Assembly (NCBI GenBank): GCA_001931875.2
Contig: MSJH02000813.1
Span: 62,001 to 126,000, forward strand
Direction: 5' to 3'
DNA length: 64,000 bases
Origin: Byssochlamys sp. IMV 00236
Lineage: Eukaryota; Ascomycota; Eurotiomycetes; Eurotiales; Thermoascaceae
The notes beneath the pieces are model-generated. The model had not been told where the DNA came from, searched no databases, and was given only the letters and a program-made list of their open reading frames with translations. Below are positions 24,309-34,405 of this stretch, one piece after another. Position numbers and translations under genes: made by a program. Each line of letters starts with the position of its first letter. The first letter of the stretch is position 1.

Positions 24309-25359
24309 GAAGTGTGTGCTTGACCAGCTTCTGTGTGCGCGGGAATGGAGTGGCAGCGGTGAAGTGCTAAAGTCCTCTCTCTCTCTGGTGGGGGAATCGT
24401 ATGGGGGCGCGTTCAGGGCGTCGTTAGCAGGTCAATTGGATTACACAAGTCGGGAAGAAGGCGAACACAGCGCTTTTCTAAGTCGAGAAGGAAACTGAGG
24501 GAGGAAGTATAGTAGTATGGTATGGTACTTTAGAATGGTAGAGGGGTAAAAATTATGGTATTAGCTGAAGGCCAAGTGGGATGCTGTGTGACGGCGGTGA
24601 CTCTTCTTTCTCTTCTTTTTTTCCCACCCCGCGGCGCGCTGGATCCTGATCGACGGACCTTGATATGATATGATGACGCCCTGAAGCCATCTTTGAGGAT
24701 TAGTATTATTGCTCGAAGCTCGACGGTCTTTTTCCACCCGCTTCGGTGCATCCCGTTGGATCCCGTTCGCGATGTTGTTTGGCAGTGGAGCGTGCGACGA
24801 TTCCCGATCTTGATCTCCCAATCGCGTTCTCGGCTGATAACCACAGATCCAGACCGTGTCGAAAGCTCGAGAAGTGGCTGGACCGGGGACGTTGCGATGT
24901 TGAAACTGGGCACGAACTGTCTCCAGGTCAGCCATGGCCATTGGGTCGAAGCATGAGCAGCTCAACACCACCAGGAAAAGGCGAGAATATTCCATTCCCG
25001 GCTATTTCCCTTCCCTGGGAGATCCGGGCTAGCTTTCCACGTCACAACACTTGCTTCCATGCCATACCATGATCGTTGCGTCTGTCCCTGTTCGACTCCT
25101 CGTGGCCAGAAACATATAGACAGCTTCCTGTCACGGACATAGTATGCTCGTACCTTTGTTCCAATAATCCTTAGCGCTGGGGTCCCTTCTGCCAGACAAG
25201 GCTGGTTGCCCAACTCAGGCAAGCAAGGCATATCATATAATCACCCTCTATCGGTTTTGTCCTGGTTTCCCCGCGACTGCAGTAGATAGCAGACTGGACA
25301 CGGAGACTGTATCATCGTCGTCATCATCATCACTATTCCCCTCAGAGCAGACTAACACC
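24309..25359. promoter_or_regulatory. Shared divergent promoter region of the trehalose gene pair
   Basis: The 1051 bp between the start codons of the synthase (minus) and its TPS/TPP-like partner (plus) must hold both promoters. CT-rich tracts occur at about 24370-24390 and 24595-24625. AGGGG at 24542-24546 and CCCCT at 25338-25342 match the core of stress-response elements, but such 5-mers are expected about twice by chance in this length. No coding gene is supported inside. Confidence 0.5.
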
Positions 25360-28148
25360 ATGACCGTCTACGTAGTATCACTGTATGTTTTCCTATTCGA
25401 TTACCCTACATGAAGTTTGAGCTAACTGAGGTACCCCAGGTTTCTGCCCTACACGATTGACTTCGAAGCAGCGGCAATAAGCCGCGGTCGTCGTCGCTTC
25501 TCCCGCAACCATCCCGGCAAGGTTGAGGGAAGGTTAGCGGAGTCTCGACGGGAGCAATCCAGAGATCTCAATCTGACCCTGACACCGGGAGCCACGACAG
25601 ACCATGAGAAGATCTTTAAGCCATTCTATGCGGCTGGAGAGGCACCGGCTGCAGATCTTCCGAAAGGACCCACGCCCAGTGAGCCGCGTTCAGTTTCCTG
25701 GGGTGCCAGTCATAAGTTCAATCAGCCCAAGTTGAAGGCCGTCACCCATCCGGACTCATCTATCTTGAGCCGTCCGGGAGGGGACGAGACCTCAGTCAAA
25801 CTTGGGGACGGTGCTATTTCCGACTCAATAGACTCGGATGACGATAATGGCAGTCCGCAAGTTTTGCTGTCCGATGTAGACTGGGTGGTCAAGGCCGCTG
25901 AACAAGGCAATGGTGGCCTACGCAATGCCATCAACGCAGCTGCAGACGCAGGCATCCTGCCAAACAAGACGTGGGTTGGTACGCTGGGAATGCCTACGGA
26001 TTCCTTGAAAGAGCACACGCGATCGAACATCGACAGGACCCTACGGGAGGAGTATGACTCGCTTCCAGTCTTCGTGAGCGACAGCGAATTCGACGGTCAT
26101 TATTCGCATTTCTGTAGAACGGTGTTGTGGCCGGCTTTCCATTACCAGGTCCAGGAGAGCCCCAGACACAAGGAATACGATGATCACACCTGGAGACAGT
26201 ACGTCAAGGTCAATGAGGCCTTCGCAGATACGATCGCGTCAAACTGGAAGCCTGGTGATAGTATCTGGGTCCATGACTATCACCTCCTGCTGCTTCCTGC
26301 ATTACTACGAAAGAGACTACCAGAAGCGGAGATTGGATTCTTCATGCATGCCGCTTTCCCCTCCTCAGAGGTGTTCCGATGTCTGGCCATCAGAGATGCA
26401 CTTCTGGAGGGACTGCTGGGGGCGGATCTTGTGGCCTTCCAGACGGAGGAATACTGTCACCACTTCCTGCAGACCTGTAGCCGCCTTCTAAGTCTCGAGG
26501 TCACCTCCGATGGTGTGCAGTTCAGAGACCGTTTCATTCACGTGAAAAATACCCCCATCGGAATCGATCCAGTCTCTCTCTATGAGACGCGGAAGACAGC
26601 GGAAGTCCAAGATTGGGTCTCGAAGATTCGCGACAGATACGAAGGAAAGCATTTGATCGTAGCCCGCGATCGCCTCGACGCTCCCGGTGGTATCAAACAG
26701 AAGCTACTATCCTACGAGTTGTTTCTAAAGAAATACCCGAAATGGAGAGAAAACGTAAGGTCAGACTTTCCTCTTGATCATTCCTTGCTGGCTAACATTG
26801 TCAACAGGTCGTCCTCGTTCAAGTTGCTTCCTCGATGTCTGAGCTTCCCGAGCTCGAGGCCCAGATCTCCAAGATCGCAATGAGAATTAACTCTGTCTAC
26901 TCCACTCTGACACATCAACCACTAGTGCTATTGAAGCAGGATATCAGTTACTCCCAGTTCCTCGCGCTCATGACAGTGGCGGAGATCTTCATGGTGACGA
27001 GTTTGAGAGACGGAATGAACCTGACCGGTCATGACTATCTGCACTGCCAGGATGGCAAGCTCTCGCCGCAGCGTTACGGTTCCCTCATCCTGAGTGAATT
27101 CACTGGAAGCGCTCATATTTTCTCCGGACACGAACTTCTGGTGAACCCTTGGGACTACAAGCAATGTGCAGAGGCCATCAATCGAGCGCTCGAGATGCCT
27201 GCAGAGCAGAAGCAGAAGAACTGGCAATTCCTCATCGACAAGATGGCTCCTCATACCGCGCAAGCATGGTGCAAGTCGCTCGATCAAGCCCTATCCGACG
27301 CTCATCAGACCCAGTTATCCCACGAACCGAGTTTCGTCTCGCCTTTCTCAATGGACGCTCTGAAGGAGTCATATAAGCGCGCCCACCGTCGCCTGTTCAT
27401 CGTCGAGGATGACATTTCACTGTCGCTTTCGCCCAAGACCCCGCCCAAGCGAACGATCGCTGCACTGAATGGGCTGCTGAAGGATCCCACCAACATCGTC
27501 TACCTCACCAGCAGCAAAGCCCCGGAAGATCTCGAGTCCCGGATCGAGGGTCTCTCCAAGGATGTAGGTCTCATTGCTGAAAATGGCTGCTTCCTTCGCA
27601 CTGCAGGTTCAGAAAAATGGGAAGAGCTGGTAGACGCCAGTAAGACCAAGGAGTGGAGAGACGGCATCCGCAAAGTCATCCATTACTTCCAGGAGAGGAC
27701 CGACGGAAGCTCCATCGAAGAGGGACGTTGTTCCATAACCTTCTGGTACAAAGACGCTTATGATCCTGAACTCGCCGCCCGACAGGCCTCTGAGCTTGCC
27801 GACCAGATCAACGGTTCTCGAGGCAGCGAGCCTATCCGAGCCGTCTTGACGAAAGGTGCCGTGACCGTAGAGCCCACGGAGGTCACCAAAGCGACCGCAG
27901 CACAATCCATCCTCGAGAGACTGTCGGAAAAGCCAGACTTCATCCTTGTCGCGGGCGGTGCTCGCGGCGACGAGCCTCTTTTCCGCTGGGCCAACGCGCT
28001 GGGCCAAAAAGGCACTGTCCCAGACGTCGCCACAGTCACCGTTGGCAGTCATGTCACCGAAGCCAAGGCCATGCTGCTCAACGAAGTGAGCGTCACCGAT
28101 ATCCTGGCTACTCTGCAAGCTCCTCCGGATGTGAACGGTAGTTCGTGA
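25360..28148 (+). CDS. tppB: TPS/TPP-domain protein with degenerate active sites (Tps3/Tsl1-like subunit)
   Basis: Model: exons 25360-25382, 25440-26754 and 26808-28148 (introns of 57 and 53 nt), 892 residues. An N-terminal extension of about 200 residues (MTVYVVSLFLPYTIDF...) precedes a family-20 TPS domain and a C-terminal trehalose-phosphatase-like domain. The TPS part keeps WVHDYHLLLLPALLRKRLPE and LRDGMNL. However, the VDRLDYIKGI loop reads RDRLDAPGGI, so the catalytic Lys is missing, and the N-terminal glycine loop is not recognisable. The phosphatase part has LFIVEDDISL where active enzymes have a DxDGT motif, while a GARGDEPLFRW motif remains late in the domain. This fits a regulatory subunit of the trehalose synthase complex more than an enzyme. 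The symbol tppB follows remembered A. niger naming and is tentative. Confidence 0.88.
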
Positions 28149-29373
28149 GTGGCAAGGATATGTATCCCGCTCATCATGCAATTAGAACAATACATGCCTC
28201 GGCAACAGCCCACGAAAAAAAAAATCAAAACTTCAACGATCCATGACGACATATTTCTTCTAGAAGAACATCCTTTCTAGTTATTCCATGTCATTACGCA
28301 TCGTCAAACTAACGGACCGGAGTATACATCTCCAGGAGAGGAAAAAAACACAAATGCAAAAGGGAGAAACACGCACACGAACTGCTTTGGACAGTTACCG
28401 TACCCCCTTGCTTCCCTCTTCTAAAAATCTTCATTGCGTATCTACTATAAAGCACACGATCAGTGAATCCAGACTTCCGACAAGGAGATAAGCGGGCGGG
28501 GTTATGAGTTTTACCCTTTTTTTTTTCTCTTTCTCTTTTTTCTGTTACTACCTTTTTTCGCACTTTTAATGTATGTATGCTAATGAGAACAAGCTGAAGG
28601 AATGATAGTAATGAAAAATGCAGTCTATGAGAGAATACATTTCTAATAATTATAGGAATAATTCCCTGTAATAATTCCTGGATCGTGAGACTACCACCGG
28701 CCCGCTAGTCATCCATTATTTCATGATCAGAAAGAAGAATAAGTAATAAGTAATAGCAAAGTCAATGAAATGGAAGGTGGAAGCAAAAACAATAAAGTTA
28801 AAAAAGCCAATTCTATTCAATTGCCTACCCACAACATACTTCACTCGGCCCTCGAGGCACAAAAACAGTGGGAACATCACACGGTGAAAAGGATAAGTAG
28901 CTATTGACAAAGACAAGAAGTGCAAAGCGTAAAGCCCACTGTCAAATACAGGGAGGAAAGGATAAAGGCACGACAATTCATTTATTGTTGCCCGATTGGG
29001 CCCAATGCATATTCGGAGGGATCTGGAGACTACATGATGTGATGCGGGAGAGTTGCCACGCCGTGCCAGGTTACCTGACTGGCACCACGTGATACGTGCC
29101 CGGCGACGTACCACGGGGATGATCAGGAGAGGTGGGGGAGCCGGGGAGGATTGAAACGGTGGTTTGGAGAGAGATGAGGAGAGTGTAGGTCCAGTTCGTA
29201 AAACCGGGGGAACATCCACCTGGTTCAGAAAGAGAAACAGCAGGGTGGGAATAGAAAGGCATTAGTCATCAAGATCCATAGAAACCTGCATCCAGCTAAT
29301 ACCAGGGACAGTGCTCTTCGGAGGTATAAAAGGAATTCAAATGACAAAAAGGGATATGAATATCCATCAACAC
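28149..29373. other. Convergent intergenic region
   Basis: These 1.2 kb between the TPS/TPP-like gene (plus) and cac2 (minus) hold both 3' ends. T-rich and A-rich homopolymer tracts occur near 28215 and 28520. The 167-codon frame at 28716-29219 on minus has no domain, no strong start context and a low-complexity hydrophobic tail, so I do not call a gene. Confidence 0.5.
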
Positions 29374-31850
29374 TCAGCCAGCGACATCAGGGTTATCATT
29401 GTTTCCACCTGAGACAAGTGTGGGAGCTATCCGTCGCTTTTTAGATTGCTGAGGCTGATTCTCATTACTCTGACCCTTGGATTCTTCCTTCTCTGACTCG
29501 CTTGCAGCACCGATATCCCGTTTGCCTAGAACGCTGCCGCTCACAGAGCTCCTCGCGCTATGGGATACACCAGACGACATTGGCGTCTGTGGAGGCGTTG
29601 TAAGAGGAAGGGTTGGGGGCTGCGCTGAATTGGCTGCCGTAACCAGGGGCACAGACCCCAATGTCGGGGTTGGGTTGTTAATGACTGTCTGTGGCTGCTG
29701 GGTGGAAGAGAGAGTGGCAACGGAAGAGGTAGAATTAGATCGCGCGGGACTGGAAGGCCGAGGCGTTGCAGCAGGCTGGGAAGCGAGAGCGGCCACTGGC
29801 CCAGGGCTTGTCTTCACCACAGAAGGAGACGAAATATGGCTTGTTGGTGCGGGTGTGTGGCTTGTAGACGGTGCAGTCGAGACGACAGGGGGGTGTGGAG
29901 TAGACACTGGCTTGTACTGCTCCCCTAACTCCCCAGGAGAGAATGACAGAGTCGAGCAGAAACCGTCGGAAGAACTCATGATCAGAGTCAATCCGTCATG
30001 CGACCTGCACAGCGTAAGTAAGGGTCTAAGATAGAAAGAGTTGGAAGACTTACCATGTAAGGTCGGTAAATGTAGCAAAATGCAAGTTGCTTACAACACA
30101 CAACGGCGTCTGCTGTTGCGTATCATACACAAGGACAGCATCCTGCGTTGCCACAGCGTACACGATTCTGTATGGCAAGGAGAATACTGGACCAGGAGGC
30201 TGGCTAGCAGCGTTGCCTTCGCTGTCTGAAGCTTTTCGAGACGTCTCTGACTTCGACGAGTCTCCTGTGAGAGGGAGGGACGGCGGCTCCATGGAGTTAC
30301 CGTCCGTGGAGCCGTTAGAAGACACCACTGGATCTGGCAGAGAACCAAATGCTTCTTCTCCAGAAGAGGTGTCTATAGTGACGTGACTTGTAGGTTTCAT
30401 CCCTTGGCGCAGAGTGTAGAACACCGGGGAACATTTGACTGCAACCGAAGGCTTCTTATGTCCAGGGAGGTGGGCAATTGGGGGTTTGTTGAAGCCCGCA
30501 CGCGTATAGATATAGACAGTGTTTATTACATCGTCTGTAGTCTTTGTCGGATCGGTAAGTGACACTTGAGACGTCTTGTACTGCCCAGCAGGTGTGAACA
30601 GTAGACTTCCGTCCGGCGCGAATGTCAATCGCCGGAAAAAAGAAGTAAACGTCTCATTCGCATAAATGTTGGCATTCTTAACAGCCAGGCCACTAGTGTT
30701 ACCACCAAAGAGACTCGGGGATGAGACTTCCAATGGTCTCACCGCAGGCAGCGGCAACGATGGCGCCGGAGACACCGAACGGCGGATGGACGTAGCTGAT
30801 CCGAAAGATGACCGACGACTGTGAGAGACAGGAGGAGGGTCCATTGGTAGATTCGATGCCTTGGGAGTACCAGGAGTAGATGGTGCGGGTGATGCAATGG
30901 CAATTGGGTTGCTCGTTGCCGACTGCGCTCTGGTGTTCAGTTCCGGCGGCGCAGGACTGTTCGAGGATATCCGTCGAGCTGGCAAGTCCATCTTCAGAAA
31001 CTTGCCGTGCGACGTCAAAGTAAACTGGCCATCCTTGGTTTTCAAACTGTAGATATGCACCGACCGGTCGGAAGACTGGGTAGCCACGAACTCATTGAGC
31101 GGATCCCACGCTACGCCCTGCACATAGTGAGAGTGTTCTGCGATCTGTCGAACCATTTGTCCTAGGAGATAAGATTAGCAAGGGGTCCGACAACCAGCTT
31201 GTATGACACAAACCTGTCTGCGCATTGTAGATCCGAGCAATGTTGTCCATGCTTCCAGTTATGAAGAATACACCATCTGGGGACCAGGCCAGGTCATAAA
31301 TCTCCGCACCGGACGACCTGCACATGTGCTTGACACGCCAAGTTTCCTTATCGTCTGCCCTGTCCTCCCCGAGTCCTGAAGCAGTCTGCAGCTCCGACGG
31401 AACCCACAGCAGCACATTTCCATCATCCCCGGCAGATGCCAGCATCTCGCCTGTCAGCTGTCAGTGAATTTGCAGCACAACCCGTCCAAGATAAGTTCCA
31501 TACCTTTGGGACTGAACCGGACCACATTGACGGCTTGTGTATGCTTAATCAGAGTGCTCAAGTAGGTTATCTTCCTCTCCTCCCCTGTAGATTCGACTTT
31601 CCAGAGCTGGATACGTGATCAGTAAGGCGGCGGGGACAAAGGACCGTGGGACGGGCGATTCGTACTCTGACATTATTATCACTGCAAGAGAAAAAAACAA
31701 TCAGTCAGGCGTCCAGAGGAAAAGGCTGGAGATCCAGAACACATACTTGCCGGCCGTAGCCAATCGACCCTTCCCATGCGGATCGAAGTGCACGGAGTAA
31801 ATGGGGGCATTGTCATTATGCCATGCAATGAGTAACGGGGTGGCTTTCAT
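29374..31850 (-). CDS. cac2: Chromatin assembly factor 1 subunit B (Cac2/p60), apparent frameshift in exon 3
   Basis: Model on minus: exons 31747-31850, 31666-31681 (16 nt), 31504-31607, 31214-31450, 30054-31161 and 29374-30004, about 732 residues after allowing one frame correction. The N-terminus MKATPLLIAWHNDNAPIYSVHF and the WD repeats (LATAG, NNVRLWKVES, AVNVVRFSPKG, EMLASAGDDGNVLLW, EIYDLAWSPDGVFFITGSMDN, YVQGVAWDPLNEFVATQSSDRSVHIY) are those of the p60 subunit, which deposits H3-H4 on replicating DNA. The C-terminal third is Ser/Pro/Thr-rich with a basic end (KKRRIAP). In exon 3 all three frames contain stops around 31557-31563. Removing one T (minus strand) restores TYLSTLIKHTQAVNVVRF. 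This is either a sequencing or assembly error or a real mutation. Other introns are 49-65 nt. Confidence 0.88.
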
Positions 31851-33116
31851 GATGGGCACAGCAGCTCAATGCCCCCCTGAAACTGCTGAGGCCAAAAAAG
31901 CGTCGGTGTCGAGATGGAGGTCAGCCAGGCTCAGCAACGAGCTGAATGAAATGGGAGAAACGGGATGGCCGTTCCGAGGTTTCAAGTGGTCGAGACGACA
32001 GCTGCAAGGAGGAAAGGTCCGGGGAGTGAGGATTGTGACTGGAGGTGAAGATGGCCGTCAGCAGTGTAGGACAGGGAATGCCAATTCACGGTATAGACGT
32101 CGATGCTGGAGACTGCTGGTAAGTATCAAGTAGCCAGCTTCGAAGAGTCGTGATGTCGATTCTCTCTCTTCCCTCTCGTGTTTCTCGCGCTGCCGGCTGC
32201 GGAACGCGACAAGGGCGGGAACGAATCAGCCCGTGTCGCTGATGGTCAGCCCTACTGTTACAACCGCACCGTCGTTCGCGCCGTCGCCCGTTGCCCCATT
32301 CAAGAAAAGAGAGGGATTGGCGAATGTATCTTGGGTTAACGGAAAATAGAGGGACGTGGTGGGGGATGCGAAAAAATCAGGGCATCTATTTCTCCTTCCG
32401 TGAGCAGTGGTGTTGCGAGACTACAGTTGAGTTACTCTAAGAATGGACATCGCTAAGATAGGTAAGAGTAATTGACACCTTACCTCGAATGTGTTAAATA
32501 ATAATTGACTGGTCCGTGATCTTCAACCAAGGTACTGGCAATTGGCCCTTCGCCAGTATAGTTAGCCATTGTTCTACTACACAGCATCTCCGACTATCCG
32601 CAGATGCCTATGTTACCGGCTAGCAACGGAACTGTCTCCACGGACCTGCTAGGGAATTCTTCGTGATTAATTCGTAGGATAATATACTCTAGAGTCTACG
32701 TAGCACACCGGAGCAAGAAGCCGAACATAGAAGGAGCCTCGCGAGAGTGTCGAATCGGGAACTTCCATGTCTCATCCAATAACTATTTAGTTAGTGGTTA
32801 ACTCTGTTAAATATCTACGTAGACGATTATGTAAACCGGATTGGCATTGATTAACTAGTTTACTAGTTAGCTAGTTGGTCGCCTGACTACAGTGGCTGTA
32901 TAAGATCCTATCAATCAACAGGAAACAGCTTCGTACCGTGAGAGAAGAGAGTTCTCGTTCATCGAACCATATATAATTCCCGTGTTCGCCGTATAGGAAG
33001 TCTAAGTGCTACGCCCGTCGCTCTCTGCAAGCCCAAAATTGGGTGTCAACGCAATAGAATAATATACAAAGAAATGAAAATCACTGCGGGTTACATCACA
33101 GCCAAAGGAGGCACAG
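31851..33116. other. Intergenic: cac2 promoter and Emi1-like 3' end
   Basis: These 1.27 kb contain the promoter of cac2 and the 3' end of the next minus-strand gene. The part after 32450 is AT-rich and includes TTAACTAGTTTACTAGTTAG-type runs at about 32840-32880. No gene is supported. Confidence 0.5.
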
Positions 33117-34136
33117 CTAGGTGATCCATTTTCCGATGGTCTCTCCAAACCAGCTGATGGCCTTCTCCTGTCGTTTCTGTCGTGCGGTTTCTTGGGACTT
33201 CATAAAGGGGCTCGCCTCCTCGGCGTATTTCCTCTGCTGTTCCAGCGATGCCTTGTGCGCCTGGACCTCGAGTTCACGTTCATGGGGCGTGAGCTGCTCG
33301 AGCGGTTTGGAAGGCTTGAAGCCGTCAGGCAGCTTGTCCACACCTGGAATCTCCACCTCTGTCGACTTCGCATCCTGGGGAAGCTTCTGGGGGATGGGTG
33401 CCGCATCAGGGTTGAAAAGGGAAGTAATTGGAGGTGGTTCGAAACCAGCCGCCTGTGCTTCCTCCACCCGCCTCTCGTAGTCCAGCATTTGATGATACAG
33501 CTTGTCTGCATGCATCTGAATCCGCTCTTCCTTTTCGTCGTCCCAATCAAATGACGAGGCATATCCGAGTGCTTGGAGGAATTTCTAGCCCACATTAGTG
33601 ATCTGACCATTGCGACTAAGAACTTATATCGAGAGGGAGGATCTTACAGCCTGCGTAGTATAGCACCGAGAAAACTTTTTGTTTTCCTCCGAGCACATCG
33701 TCACACGCGCCTTCAGCTTCTTCTTCCAGTCTCCCGTCTGGAAGCAGAACGTGAGAGCCTCGTGTTCCAACGCACAGTTCTCCATCGCCGCATTGTGAAG
33801 CGTATCTTTGCGCTGCTTGAATTGTTCAATCACCCTCTCCGCGCCCGTCGTCATCGATTCCTCGGTCTCCTTTAGAGGTTTATACGTTTTCCACAGATGA
33901 GCATATCGGCCGTCCGGGTAGAGAGAGGCGGAGGGGACTTTCGGTTCCGATGCATCGGAGGATGTAGCTTTCGAAGACGACTCATTTGGCTGGGTCTCTC
34001 TAGACGTAGACGAAGACGAAGGAATCTCTGCCGGTGTGTATTTGGCAGGGGCCTCTTTCTCGAGGTATTCACGAAGGCTCGGATCGAGCTTCTTTGTCGG
34101 ATCGTCACTGTTCGAACCACCCCAGAACCAGCCCAT
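33117..34136 (-). CDS. Twin-CX9C protein, Emi1-like
   Basis: Model on minus: exons 33648-34136 and 33117-33584 with a 63 nt intron, 318 residues. The N-terminus (MGWFWGG) is followed by a Ser/Thr-rich linker and a conserved block YAHLWKTYKPL. Two CX9C pairs follow (Cys121/Cys131 and Cys148/Cys158), the coiled-coil-helix pattern of proteins imported through Mia40 into the mitochondrial intermembrane space. After the pairs come KFLQALGYASSFDWDD and a long charged, probably helical tail ending ISWFGETIGKWIT. The layout matches fungal homologues of yeast Emi1 (early meiotic induction), extended at the C-terminus. The molecular function of the family is poorly defined; mitochondrial location is inferred from the cysteine motif. 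It is divergent from the kinetochore gene, with 269 bp between starts. Confidence 0.75.
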
Positions 34137-34405
34137 TTCGAATTATGCAGGGATCAAGAACAATATTCAAAAAAGGACATTCGCACGTCTAACCACTCGA
34201 GGATGCCAGGCGCAATGGATCGAGGATGCTGCCAAAGATCTCTCCAACGATTGCGGAGAAAGTCGAGCTGTCGGTTTTCCAGCGGCGCCAAACCGCATCG
34301 GGCGCAACTCGGCGTCCCGCAGCTCCTCCGTCTATCGCGAAGCTTGCCCTGCGAGACAACTCGCGTCCGGCGCGTCAAGCTTTGCGAGCACTTCGCATTG
34401 CAAAC
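34137..34405. promoter_or_regulatory. Short bidirectional promoter, Emi1-like / CENP-U-like genes
   Basis: Only 269 bp separate the two start codons, so both core promoters and leaders must overlap or abut here. No recognised operator was seen. Confidence 0.55.

Noticed and set aside
24542..25342. AGGGG and CCCCT stress-response cores in the trehalose promoter region
   Set aside because: Two copies of a 5-mer on both strands in 1.05 kb is what chance predicts, so they are not evidence of regulation by themselves.
28716..29219. 167-codon minus frame between the TPS/TPP-like gene and cac2
   Set aside because: No domain, low-complexity hydrophobic tail, and a position within expected 3' untranslated sequence.
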